The translations under genes and the position numbers were made by a program. Below, piece by piece: positions 16,923 through 26,049 of a stretch of DNA of 64,000 nucleotides. The stretch comes from an uncultured Erythrobacter sp. Lineage in GTDB: Bacteria; Pseudomonadota; Alphaproteobacteria; Sphingomonadales; Sphingomonadaceae. How positions within the stretch are numbered: position 1 is the stretch's first letter; the number at the start of each line of letters is the position of its first letter. The stretch covers positions 62,001 through 126,000 of the forward strand of contig CANMOQ010000002.1 of the NCBI GenBank assembly GCA_947499505.1. Reading direction: 5' to 3'. A model generated the notes under the pieces. It was not told the DNA's origin. It was given only the letters and a program-made list of their open reading frames with translations, and did not search any database.

Positions 16923-19028
16923 TTAGCTCCTGGGCTTCCCCTTTAAGGCCCGCTCAACTAGTCCAGACTTTGTCATCTGGTACCTTTTACCAAAGAATGA
17001 AATTGTTTCCATTCGATGGGCGATTGCAAGGACAGAAATTGGCAATTTACGGAGGTTAGCAAATAGATTCTGCTCTGTTTCTGGATCAAGGTGAGAACTT
17101 GCCTCATCCAGCAATAACAATTCTGGCTCTCGATAAAGCGCTCTAGCAATCTGAAGCCTCTGCCGCTGACCGCCAGACAGGAGTGAACCACCTTCGCCTA
17201 CCTCAGTATCGAACTTCATTGGCATTCGTTCGATTTCATCGAGAAGTACAGCAGATTCAGCCGCAGTTCGCATGCGGTCAAGGTCGCGCTTTGGTTCGAA
17301 CCCGCAGATGACATCGCCAATTTTTCCCGAGAAAACATAGTCGCCCTGCAGAACGAAGCTTGCGCATTCACGAAGAAGTCGGAGGTCATCAGAGGTGGCA
17401 GACCTACCATCAACGACGATCGCTCCGTCAGTCGCTTCAAGAAGCCCCAAGCACACTTTAAGGAGAGTTGTTTTTCCCAGCCCCGTCGGGCCCGTGATAA
17501 TTATCCAGTCGCCTTTCGAAATAGAAAAATTCAGCCGTTCAAAAACTGGCTCGTGACCGCGGCCGTATGAAAATGAGATGTCCTTCAAGACTAAGTCTGA
17601 GAAGGCGATTGAGCGTGAACGTTCAAAACCACTCAAAGGCACACTTTTAACGGACGTTATTTCCGACAATCGCTCTAGGTGTAGACCAAGCATCTTCAAG
17701 GCTGCGATCTGCCCTGAGATCGCCACCCCCTTAGAAATAAACTGTGCTTTGTAAGCCAAGTACGCGAACAGGACGCCAATTGTTAACTCGCCCCTCAAGA
17801 TACTAATTGTTGCCAGAACAATGACGACTACATTTTCCAGACCGGAGATAAGACCCTGAAAGGCTTCGTTCCAAAACCTAATCCTACTGACTTTGACGTT
17901 CGCCGAAGCGCTCTTTTCGAGAGTCTCACGCCAAACCGAATGTCGAACTATCTCGGCGTTTGATGCTTTGATTGTCGGAATTCCCTGTACGCTCTCAATC
18001 AAGAGCGATTGCTCATGCGCCCTTAAGACAATTGCTGTTTCCTCCTCTCTACGCTCGAATTTCACGAAAATTATCCGAAACATGATCATTAAGGACAAAG
18101 CAATAATTGAGATTATTGCGAGCATTGGAGACAGCCAGATCATCAATAGCAATACGAGGATGATAAACGTGGTATCTAAAACAGTTTGAGCAAGATTTTG
18201 AGTGATAAGCTGTTGAATCGGTCCAACAGACTGAACGCGCGATAAGATGTCACCTACGCTTCTCCGGTCAAACCAGTCGAGAGGAAGCGACAGCAGCTTC
18301 GCAACAGCCGAGTCTGTGATTTTCAGAGCTGCCTCAGTTGAGAGATTCAGTTGGCTACGTTGCCGGATAAGAGTGATAAAAACTCCGAATATCGTTAATG
18401 CACCTAGCAATGCCGACAGGTACCAGAGCAGCTCGAAGTCGCCTGATGGCAAAACTCGATCTATCACCATTTTGAGAATCAATGGCGATGCGAGCAGCAT
18501 CATTTGACCGATGGTCATTAGCCCAAAGATTTGCGCAGCAGGGGGGAACAGGTTGTCGAAAAGGCCGAAGACGCTACGTAAAGTCAATTGGTCCGAAGAA
18601 GTATTGCCCTGGGGCCTCTCGACACTTGAAGACGGTGCACGAACGAGAATTGCAGAACCCGAATACCTTTGAGAAAACTCTTTCTCCGATATCTTTATAT
18701 AGCCATCACTAGGATCTAGAAGCCTGACAAATCCGTTAGCGAATTCGTACAAGATTACATAGTGCTTGTTATCCAATATCACGATCGCTGGCCGCTTCAT
18801 GCGGAGCAGGGATGAAGAGGTAGCCGAAACTGCCTCTGCATCAAGCCTGTGCTCCCTCAGCACTTTAACCATTTCCCCAAGACTAGTTCCTCGTGCGGAG
18901 AACCCATAACTAGCGACCTCACGCGCGGCGTCCGCATTCGTCATCCAAGCAATGATTGAGCGCAAGCAACTCGGGCCACAGTCTGCGATGCTGCTGGACT
19001 TTATGTACGGCGGCTTTGAACTCTTCAT
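16923..19028 (-). CDS. Peptidase-containing ABC transporter (C39 leader peptidase/exporter)
   Basis: About 701 residues from the ATG at 19028; a TTG at 19070 is also in frame. An N-terminal C39 peptidase has Cys17 (IADCGPSCLRS), His in DNKHYVILYEF and Asp in LLDPSDGY. The Gln normally six residues before the Cys is replaced by Ser. Six membrane helices follow (SPLILKMVIDRVLPSGDFEL onward), then the ABC domain with GPTGLGKTTLL, LLSGGQRQRLQIARAL and LLLDEASSHLD. It cleaves the leader and exports the modified peptide through the inner membrane with the HlyD adaptor encoded just upstream. Confidence 0.92.
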   Translation of the reverse strand: MKSSKPPYIKSSSIADCGPSCLRSIIAWMTNADAAREVASYGFSARGTSLGEMVKVLREHRLDAEAVSATSSSLLRMKRPAIVILDNKHYVILYEFANGFVRLLDPSDGYIKISEKEFSQRYSGSAILVRAPSSSVERPQGNTSSDQLTLRSVFGLFDNLFPPAAQIFGLMTIGQMMLLASPLILKMVIDRVLPSGDFELLWYLSALLGALTIFGVFITLIRQRSQLNLSTEAALKITDSAVAKLLSLPLDWFDRRSVGDILSRVQSVGPIQQLITQNLAQTVLDTTFIILVLLLMIWLSPMLAIISIIALSLMIMFRIIFVKFERREEETAIVLRAHEQSLLIESVQGIPTIKASNAEIVRHSVWRETLEKSASANVKVSRIRFWNEAFQGLISGLENVVVIVLATISILRGELTIGVLFAYLAYKAQFISKGVAISGQIAALKMLGLHLERLSEITSVKSVPLSGFERSRSIAFSDLVLKDISFSYGRGHEPVFERLNFSISKGDWIIITGPTGLGKTTLLKVCLGLLEATDGAIVVDGRSATSDDLRLLRECASFVLQGDYVFSGKIGDVICGFEPKRDLDRMRTAAESAVLLDEIERMPMKFDTEVGEGGSLLSGGQRQRLQIARALYREPELLLLDEASSHLDPETEQNLFANLRKLPISVLAIAHRMETISFFGKRYQMTKSGLVERALKGKPRS

Positions 19029-19050
19029 ATTCCGTTGCAGCCCTCGTTCT

Positions 19051-20220
19051 TTAAAGAAATGAAATTCCAAACCGCCTGAGGCGAGGGATCCGCGCCGTTC
19101 CTGTCATCCCTTCTCGCAAGGAGTTTGGAGGCACCTCCGAGTCCGACAAGTCGAGAACGAGATGTACGATTACGAACATTCCTTGCCCGCCTTGCGAACC
19201 AACCTGTCTTCGAAGGCCAGCACTCGAAACTGATGTCACCCGACCGCGAACTAGGCCGAATTGCTGAGACGGAAACGATGCAAGCTCAACTTTAAGATCG
19301 TCGCCCTCAGTTACGCCTCCTGCAAGATCAATTGGCACGAAAATGACAAATCTTGGCCTGAATTCTAGAGGGGTTATGCGCATCACCGCATCACCCTTTT
19401 CGACCGGCTCGCCTTCAGCTATAGAAATTACTGAAACCCTTCCGCTACCTGGCGCAAGTACGTCAGAGCGCGATGCCTCATTGGACGTTTCCGCCCGCGC
19501 CTCTATTTCAATCTTCTGAGCCTCCAGGGTAGCCGCTTGTTGTTGAGCGTCGAGAGCAACTAGAGAAACACGCGCATTTAGAGCACGAACCTCTTGCTCT
19601 TTGCTGGCGATCGAAAGTAGCAGATTCTCAACAGACTGCTGGGCGGAAATAGCTGCTACTTCACGATCCGTAAGTTCATTCCGACTTATAAAACCTCTCT
19701 CCGAAATTTTCGTCGCCCGATCAAAATCATCAGAGGTGCGATCAGCGATTCGTTTGGTATCTGCGACTTGTGCAGTTAAGTTTTCGATTTCTCCCTTCAG
19801 GCCCTCGATCTGTGCTTCAATTTCTTTTGTTCGCTGATCCGCCTGAGACGATACCAACAATCGCTGCTGGTCAATCAAATCTAGACTGCGGTCATAACCC
19901 TCCTGCAAAGAACGGCGTAGACCGACATCACCTCTCCCTGCGCGAGGATCGGATCGCTCAAATAGTTTATCATCCTGATTGACCACTTGATTCTCTGCGA
20001 CATACAACCTTGAGATTGTTCCGGCCTCTGGCGCTATCGATGTCATTACTGGCGGATCGAACTCTATGCTTCCGCCAACTTCTTCATAGGCAAACCGTCC
20101 AGCAAGATAAAAAATCAAACCCAAAATTAGAGCGGTGACGCCCAGGGTCACGAAAATTAGCGACCACTTTAGCGGTGTCGTTAGCCGCAATTTTTGTCCG
20201 AGACCGGTCTCTTTAGACAT
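19051..20220 (-). CDS. HlyD-family periplasmic adaptor of the peptide exporter
   Basis: 389 residues. One N-terminal membrane anchor (SLIFVTLGVTALILGLIFYL), a lipoyl half (EAGTISRLYVAENQVVNQDD), a long coiled coil (about 105-240, heptad-rich), the second lipoyl half (APGSGRVSVISIAEGEPVEKG) and a beta-barrel region. This is the bacteriocin-secretion type membrane fusion protein that links the ABC exporter to an outer-membrane TolC. No TolC gene is in the cluster, so a housekeeping one is presumably used. Its start overlaps the stop of a small upstream frame by one base (TAATG). Confidence 0.9.
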   Translation of the reverse strand: MSKETGLGQKLRLTTPLKWSLIFVTLGVTALILGLIFYLAGRFAYEEVGGSIEFDPPVMTSIAPEAGTISRLYVAENQVVNQDDKLFERSDPRAGRGDVGLRRSLQEGYDRSLDLIDQQRLLVSSQADQRTKEIEAQIEGLKGEIENLTAQVADTKRIADRTSDDFDRATKISERGFISRNELTDREVAAISAQQSVENLLLSIASKEQEVRALNARVSLVALDAQQQAATLEAQKIEIEARAETSNEASRSDVLAPGSGRVSVISIAEGEPVEKGDAVMRITPLEFRPRFVIFVPIDLAGGVTEGDDLKVELASFPSQQFGLVRGRVTSVSSAGLRRQVGSQGGQGMFVIVHLVLDLSDSEVPPNSLREGMTGTARIPRLRRFGISFL

Positions 20221-20318
20221 TACAGATCAACTTGGACAAGTCGGCTTGAACCAACAATCCAATTCTCAAAAAAGGAATATCGAACACTCAGATTGCCATC
20301 AATTATTTGAGCAGTCAT
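20220..20318 (-). CDS. Possible 32-aa peptide between the Cas2-like gene and hlyD
   Basis: A frame of 32 residues starts MTAQIIDGNLSVRYSFFENW. It begins 4 bases after the Cas2-like gene and ends in TAATG, overlapping the HlyD start by one base. This exact packing is suggestive of a coupled small gene, but no clear RBS is seen and the region could be only a spacer. No function is known. Confidence 0.35.
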   Translation of the reverse strand: MTAQIIDGNLSVRYSFFENWIVGSSRLVQVDL

Positions 20319-20322
20319 GGAT

Positions 20323-20583
20323 CTATTGAGCGCTCGATTCAAATTCGAGTTCGATATTTTGAGTATCCCAACGTCCGTCTAAACGGCCAACGAAAATTGA
20401 GTCAGATGGATGCACTAAGGCCTCTATTTGATCTCTTATGTCAGAAGTCTTTTCGGCACTTCGAACAAGCCAGGTGGATTCGAGGATTTGAGAACACAAA
20501 GAGTAATCCCTTAGAAACTCATGAAGTTTCGAATAATCGAAACTGTCACTCTTGGTCTCATATGAAATAATCAATACCGGCAC
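20323..20583 (-). CDS. Cas2-like (SinR-family) small protein in the RiPP cluster
   Basis: 86 residues from a GTG at 20583 with GGAGGT 7 bases before; the upstream ATGs in frame lack such a site. VPVLIISYETKSDSFDYSKL, LESTWLVRSAEKTSDIRDQI and the PSDSIFVGRLDGRW strand match the ferredoxin-like Cas2/SinR fold, in which the ESTW strand is conserved. No cas1 or CRISPR array is nearby, so it is not an adaptation gene. It is first in the minus-strand cluster; its link to peptide production is unexplained. SinR-family proteins resemble Cas2 and VapD in fold. Confidence 0.65.
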   Translation of the reverse strand: MPVLIISYETKSDSFDYSKLHEFLRDYSLCSQILESTWLVRSAEKTSDIRDQIEALVHPSDSIFVGRLDGRWDTQNIELEFESSAQ

Positions 20584-21176
20584 GTGCGTTACCTCCATCG
20601 CCTTCATGCTAGTCATAGAGTCAGGGATATGGCAATTCAATCAACCAATTCGACATAATCAAGCGGACCTCTTCAGGCGCTCGCACGACCGGTCGCCTTT
20701 CACCATGCGCTGCAGCTTTCTACCTAGGGAAGAGCGCCAACGCATCATTCAGACCCTCAATCATGGGCACTCAAGGCACAAGAGGTGGTGTAAAAGGTGG
20801 TTGAGATCTACAATAAATTTTTTAGTTGTTTGATAACAGTGTATTAGCTAATAAGAATGTGCATCTCGACCGCACCAAACAGTCCTAATTTCCAGAATTT
20901 GGCTATCTATCCCTCAGCGAATATGTTGCTCGGCGCACCTCCGTAAGGCCTGGAACAATCGCGCGCGATGCTGCAATCAATTGGTATCGCAAGCAAAAGG
21001 ACGGTGAGACTCCGAGGGATCAAGCCCTATGGTAAGCTTGCGGTGAAACGAGGCACTTCGGAGCGCGAAGACATGGCGCGCCAAGGCCGCTGAGAGCGAG
21101 AACTATAGAGAGCTTGCGCTTATGCTGGCGTTCGGCAGCCATTAACGTCTCGATTTGAACTTTGAATGGCTGGAAA
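20584..21176. other. Gene-poor spacer between RiPP cluster and adhesin
   Basis: About 590 bases with no convincing gene. 20800-20860 is AT-rich and may hold the cluster promoter on the minus strand. Around 20920-21030 one plus frame reads like protein (EYVARRTSVRPGTIARDAAI) but has no start or family, so it may be a decayed gene piece. Confidence 0.4.
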
Positions 21177-21207
21177 GGGAGACGGGCACCGTTTAGCGCC
21201 CGCTCCC
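21177..21207. terminator. Hairpin downstream of the adhesin gene
   Basis: GGGAGACGGGC (21177-21187) pairs with GCCCGCTCCC (21198-21207) with one bulge. It lies just past the adhesin stop on the minus strand. The T run is better on the plus side (CTCTTTTTAG), so termination could work for either strand. Confidence 0.55.
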
Positions 21208-21228
21208 CCCCTCTTTTTAGCGCTCGTC

Positions 21229-23352
21229 TCAGAACTCCCCCGCGACGCCTGCGCGCACGCTGGTGGAGTTTCCGCCGGCGTAGGTGACGCCTGCCGTTAT
21301 GGAGAAGTCGCCTTTAAAGCGGTGCATCAAGCCTGCAGAGAAACCCACCTCACCGCGATAGGTCGCAACGTTGCTCGCATAGCTCGTCTTGCCTGCTGCG
21401 CTCGGGAAGTGCGGGCTGGCTTGAGCTGCGATGGAGGCAATGCCGCGCTGCGCATCACGGTCGATTGTGTTGGTCAGATCGAACAGAGTGTTGACCCGTC
21501 CCGACAGCGCATCGAATTGCGCGGTGGAGACCTGGGCAACGGCATTGAGCGCCACGCGGACATTATCGACTGAGGCCGCTGTCGCAACGCTCTGGCGGCC
21601 CAGCGTGCCATTGGTGTCCACCGTCAGCGCATCGCCAGGGCCAACCTGAGCCGCTGTAGAAGCGTCGATATCGCCAATGCGTACCGATGAACCCTTACCA
21701 CCCAGCGTCACCTGATTGGCTGCGGTCGTCACAGAGTTTGCGCCAATTGCGGTTGCGCCTACGTGATTGGCCGCAGCTTCCACCCCGAGCGCGGTCGAAT
21801 TGTCACGCAAAGCTGTGCTGTCATAGCCCACAGCCGTTGCGCCAGTGCCCACTGCTGCTGAGCTGAAACCAACCGCTACACCTTCGCCATTGGTAAAGGC
21901 GGCCCGGCCAATCGAGGTCCATAAGAAACCAGCGGTCGTGCTAGTACCGAGGGCCACCCCGCCCGCAGCGGTTGCCGAAGCGTTCTCACCGAACGCCGCC
22001 GAGAACTCACCAGCGGTCGAATTGGTACCCAGCGCCAGCGAGTTTGTGCGCTGCGCCTGAGCACTAGCGCCAAAGGCAATCGCACCGGCCTGAACCGCGA
22101 TGGCATCGGCGCCAAAGGCAATCGAGTGCTCCACCTGTGCCTGCGCGCCCAGAGCATCGCCATCGTCGCCGTCACTGCCAATCGCAATTGCGCCGTCCAT
22201 TGTGGCGTCAGAGAACGAACCAACGGACACCGTTCCTAAAGCAGAAGCGGTCGCGCTCGGGCCGAGAGCCAGCGAGCGATTCCCAGTGGCGTTGGCTCTA
22301 GTACCCAAAGCAGCTGATTGAACACCGGTTGATTGTGCGCTTAAACCAACCGCCAATGCTTCGTTGGCATTTGCAAGCGCACCGTTTCCAAGAGCAATTG
22401 ATCGCAAACCCGATGCCTCTGCATTCGCACCAAACGCCGATGTACCGTTGTTGGAAGCGACAGCGCCCGACCCGATTGCTGTTCCTCTGGCAGCTGTAGC
22501 CTGGGCGCCTTCTCCAAACGCACTCGCATCGGTGATGGAAGCGATAGCTCCTCGACCAACTGCCGTTGTCCTCGAACTAGATGCCTCGGCTCCGGAACCA
22601 AGGCGGTAGCGTCAAAGTCAGAGGCGACGGCAGCACGACCAATCGCAACGTTGCCGCTCTGACTGGCCAGAGCGTCTGCGCCGATCGCAATTGCCCTAGC
22701 CGCGGTGGCCTGCGCGCCCGAAAAATCAGCGTCGGCACCATCACCGCCGATGGCTATTGCACCTTCGAAACTAGCATCGGCAGAGGCCCCAACTGCAATT
22801 GCTTGGCTTGCTGACGCATCAGCAGAGCTTCCCAACGCCATCGCAGAGCCCCCCCGAGGCATCCGAGCTTTCCCCAATGGCAATCGCGCCGCCGTTCGTC
22901 GCATCGGCTAAGGCACCTAAAGCAATGGCGCTTAGCTGAGACGCCGTTGCGCTTTCGCCAATAGCCACTGCTTGTTGGCCCGAGCTTATCGCCCGCCCGA
23001 CGGCGATCGAAAAAGAACCAGACGCAACAGCCGCATCAACACCGCCGCTTGGATCAATATCGCCGCCAACCGCCGTCGCTCCTGCCCCGGTGGCCTGAGC
23101 GCCGCTGGCCATGGCGAATTCACCCACAGCTGTTGCCGCAACACCGCTTGCCTCGGCGTCGCAGCCGACAGCCGTTGCTCCATTGGCTCCGCTGGCATCT
23201 GCGCCAACTCCGCGTTCAACCGACTGGCTGCCGCCAGTTGGGTTTGTGTTGCATTCTGCCGTACCATCGGCGCGTGCTTGCGGGGCGGCGATTACAAACG
23301 AGCCCATCACGGCCAACATCGCAGTGCTGGCAAAGAACATTGTCTTCGTCAT
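21229..23352 (-). pseudogene. Trimeric autotransporter adhesin (YadA/Hia type), broken by two opposite frameshifts
   Basis: A signal peptide (MTKTMFFASTAMLAVMGSF) is followed by dozens of head repeats of the AIAIGxxAxA type and, at the C-terminus, a YadA anchor (VRVALNAVAQ ... GEVGFSAGLMHRFKGDFSIT, ending VRAGVAGEF). Reading is in one frame from 23352 to a G7 tract at 22849-22855, shifts to a second frame until about 22600-22605, then returns to the first frame to 21229. One G too many and one base too few restore perfect repeats. As written the gene stops early. Either phase variation plus decay, or assembly errors. It would form an outer-membrane trimeric adhesin. Confidence 0.85.
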
Positions 23353-23429
23353 TGTTAGTCTCCAAATTTTTTAAGAGTTCTTAGCGCTGGCTCGGTTCGA
23401 GCATTTCGCCTGGAAACTGCGCATCGTCG

Positions 23430-24479
23430 TCATCGCTCAGCGAAGGATTTTCGTCCGGCGTTTGATCCGGGATCGTGATGGTCTGGCCGCCAGATTGCAT
23501 GATTATCGGTCGATTTGGACGGATATCGCGCTGGATCGGGCCCGGCCTTTTCGAACCCGATGCACTCATCGGTTCCTTGCTTCCTGAAAGAACGCCTGCC
23601 GCGCTGGTCGAAGTCAGCGTGCCGCCTTTGGAGTGCAAGGTGCACATCGCATCTTGCCGCTTGGGCACGATGATGCACGGCGTGTAGGTGAAGCTGAAGC
23701 AATTGCGCCTGACTGGCCGATTGCGTCTTGCCAGAGACCGATTTCAGCTGCGTCTGCACCGTCGCCAAAGTGGTGCCGCGATGATTGGCAACAGCGCCAG
23801 TATCGCGCAGCTCATAAAACTGGCGGGAGATTTCGCACTCGGCCCGGGTTAGGCCAAAGGCTTCCTGCAATTGCAAATCGACTGTGCTGGTCCATGGGAT
23901 ATCGAGCATACGCAGGGCGATGCAGCCATGATCGCGATTGGTGGTCTCTACAATGATGGCTTCGGCCAGTTGCAGTGGGCCTGGCGCGTCGTCGTCTTCG
24001 GCGCCCCCCAAGCTGTCGAGCCGCAGGATGATGCGCCGGCCATTGCCACGCAAACGAGCGCTAGCGGTGAAATCGCGAAACTGTGTGCGATAGGCCGGGT
24101 CAATGATCTCAAAGTCGAAGCTTTGACCGGGCCGGGCGCCAAACAATTCCGCGCCATATTCGTTGGTGAGAATGATCTTGCCGAACGGATCGATCACTAT
24201 CGCCGCGGTTGGCACTTCTTCGACCGCACGTTCCAGCGGATCGCGCGACAGGCTGTTCGATTGCCCTTCGACAATAGTCTCGATCGTATCGAGTTCTTGC
24301 ACCAATGCATCATGCAGGCCTTCACCTCGCACCGGGCTTTGTGAATTGTAGCGACGCTCCAACGTTGCAACCAGGTTGTCGAGCGCATCTGGCTCACCCG
24401 CAGCGCGGTACAAAGCAGAGACCAGAGCAATGTCGAGCTCCGCCAACAAGTCTTTGTGATTACTGGCTTTGACCCTCAT
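23430..24479 (-). CDS. PAS-LuxR type transcriptional regulator, likely frameshifted at its C-terminus
   Basis: 349 residues as read. A helical N-terminus, a PAS-like sensor (AAIVIDPFGKIILTNEYGAE) at about 90-190, then a LuxR-type HTH (FGLTRAECEISRQFYELRDT; TLATVQTQLKSVSGKTQSAS). After QAQLLQL the frame turns His/Arg-rich and unlike protein. The +1-type frame reads sensibly as FSFTYTPCIIVPKRQDAMC and ends at 23381, 28 bases before the adhesin start. A one-base indel near 23690-23715 is therefore suspected, giving a true gene 23381-24479. It probably controls the adhesin downstream. Confidence 0.7.
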   Translation of the reverse strand: MRVKASNHKDLLAELDIALVSALYRAAGEPDALDNLVATLERRYNSQSPVRGEGLHDALVQELDTIETIVEGQSNSLSRDPLERAVEEVPTAAIVIDPFGKIILTNEYGAELFGARPGQSFDFEIIDPAYRTQFRDFTASARLRGNGRRIILRLDSLGGAEDDDAPGPLQLAEAIIVETTNRDHGCIALRMLDIPWTSTVDLQLQEAFGLTRAECEISRQFYELRDTGAVANHRGTTLATVQTQLKSVSGKTQSASQAQLLQLHLHAVHHRAQAARCDVHLALQRRHADFDQRGRRSFRKQGTDECIGFEKAGPDPARYPSKSTDNHAIWRPDHHDPGSNAGRKSFAER

Positions 24480-25021
24480 CCGGCAAGACTATAACGCCGC
24501 CGAGCAAATACAAGCGCGAAACGCGCATGCCCGGCGATTTTCTAGCAAGCAAATTTCCGTGATCGCTCAGCCGCTTGAGCCCGCATCAGGGATGGGCCAT
24601 TTAAGCGTTAAACCCGACTGGAAACAGCATGCCAATCCCGCTTCCACCCAAACCATGATTCTCGGCAAGTCTGGCGCTGCCTATTAACATTGTTGTTAAC
24701 CAGAAAAGGCCGCTCAGCCCCTGAAATCTGCGACGAATGGCCACAAATGCAAGGTGAGTTGCATTGACTGCAATTCAAAACAGGCGCAGTCTCCCCGGGT
24801 GTTCTGATATCGCATCAGTGCATGTAGCCTTGGGCGCAAGCAAGCTACGATCCCTGAACCTTTAAGGCAGGGCAATTAGATAAAATAACACCATCGGGTC
24901 AGGTTTCGGCATGCGGTAAGGCATGTTGCGATTCTGGCTGCATGGGCAGTTTTTGAGGAAAGTGCGTGAGGTAAGGTGCGCGTGAGGTCGGCTGCTGCCG
25001 GCCACAGAGGGGCAATGCCAG
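24480..25021. other. Divergent promoter region between two LuxR-type regulators
   Basis: 542 bases without a gene. TTAACATTGTTGTTAA at 24684-24699 is a 16-bp inverted repeat (arms TTAACA/TGTTAA) placed to act as an operator for one or both flanking regulators. No other structure stands out. Confidence 0.45.
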
Positions 25022-25672
25022 ATGATGAAGCAAATTGACACGCAAGAGCTGATAAACGGGGGGCACGCGCTTAGCCGCGTCGTTCCGCCGCCAGCCAGTT
25101 TGCCGGCGATTGGCGCAGCCATGCACGGCACCGATGCGATCCTTTCGGCCCAAGAGCGGCTGAACAAACGCACCCATGTCATGCTCGACCGGACCGGCGC
25201 GATTATCGCTATTGGTGAACGGGCGAAGTCGCGCATCGCAGAGCTGTGCTGCTATTCCATCAGAGACGGTCAGTTGGTCGCCAACAAGACCGACGCCAAG
25301 GAACCTCTGGAGCGTATGCTGAAACTGGAAACAGGCGCGGTCGATAGCGCGATCGTCCCATGCAGCACCGTGGGCGGCCATGTTTTGCTGTCCGCTACCG
25401 GGCTTTGCCAAAACACCATTCTGTTCAGCCTACACATCGCGAGCCCCGGCCAGGGCGCTGAGCTGGTCGATCTCACCAAGGCATTTGGACTCACGCCGAG
25501 CGAGGCCCATGTCGTCGAGCTGCTGCTGGGCGGTCACGGTCCGTCAAAAATCAGCGAAGAGCTGAATATCTCGGTCCACACCGTGCGCGCGCACCTGCGT
25601 CATTGCTACGACAAGCTGGGCGTAAGCTCGCGTGAAGAATTGTGGCAAACGCTCGCGCCCTATCAAATCTAG
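25022..25672 (+). CDS. LuxR-family transcriptional regulator upstream of the fap operon
   Basis: 216 residues. The N-terminal 150 residues form a sensor-like region (THVMLDRTGAIIAIGERAKS) without a named domain. The C-terminal GerE-type HTH is clear: AFGLTPSEAHVVELLLGGHG then PSKISEELNISVHTVRAHLR and CYDKLGVSSREELWQTL. Same strand as, and 377 bases before, the functional-amyloid operon, so it is the best candidate for its regulator. Start either of two tandem ATGs at 25022/25025. Confidence 0.85.
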   Translation: MMKQIDTQELINGGHALSRVVPPPASLPAIGAAMHGTDAILSAQERLNKRTHVMLDRTGAIIAIGERAKSRIAELCCYSIRDGQLVANKTDAKEPLERMLKLETGAVDSAIVPCSTVGGHVLLSATGLCQNTILFSLHIASPGQGAELVDLTKAFGLTPSEAHVVELLLGGHGPSKISEELNISVHTVRAHLRHCYDKLGVSSREELWQTLAPYQI

Positions 25673-26049
25673 GGTCCACCCCCGTCAATCGCACAAGCCG
25701 TGGCGGCTAGCTGGCGGATGCTCTTTAACGGAGCAGCCGGACTAGCGAGCTCTTCCCAGCTCACGACGCCTGACGTTGCGGTATGACTACAAACTGTCCT
25801 CCAAAGTGCTCGGCGGTCGTGATTTCGTAATCATACAGTAATATATTGAAACGTGTCGTCTTTTTACAAATTTCTATAGTCACATTTGACTACTAAACCT
25901 GTGTGATGCGGCCGAAAACGAATCGGCTTATAACCTCAATCATATTCGATGAACGGGTCGTCTGGAGCAATCGCTCCTTCGTCTTGGACTGACGGCAAAT
26001 ATGCCGCGTATGCCTTGGCGAACCACTGTATTGAACAGGGATAGGCGAC
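25673..26049. other. Intergenic region holding the fap operon promoter
   Basis: 377 bases. The stretch 25825-25900 is markedly AT-rich (around ATACAGTAATATATTGAAAC) and is the likely promoter of the amyloid operon; no exact -35/-10 pair with ideal spacing was found. No gene is seen. Confidence 0.4.

Noticed and set aside
20323..20583. Cas2-like gene as part of a CRISPR-Cas system
   Set aside because: No cas1, effector or array in the window; SinR-type relatives occur without CRISPR.
20920..21030. Protein-like plus frame in the spacer before the adhesin
   Set aside because: No start codon, RBS or recognisable family; too short to call even a pseudogene.
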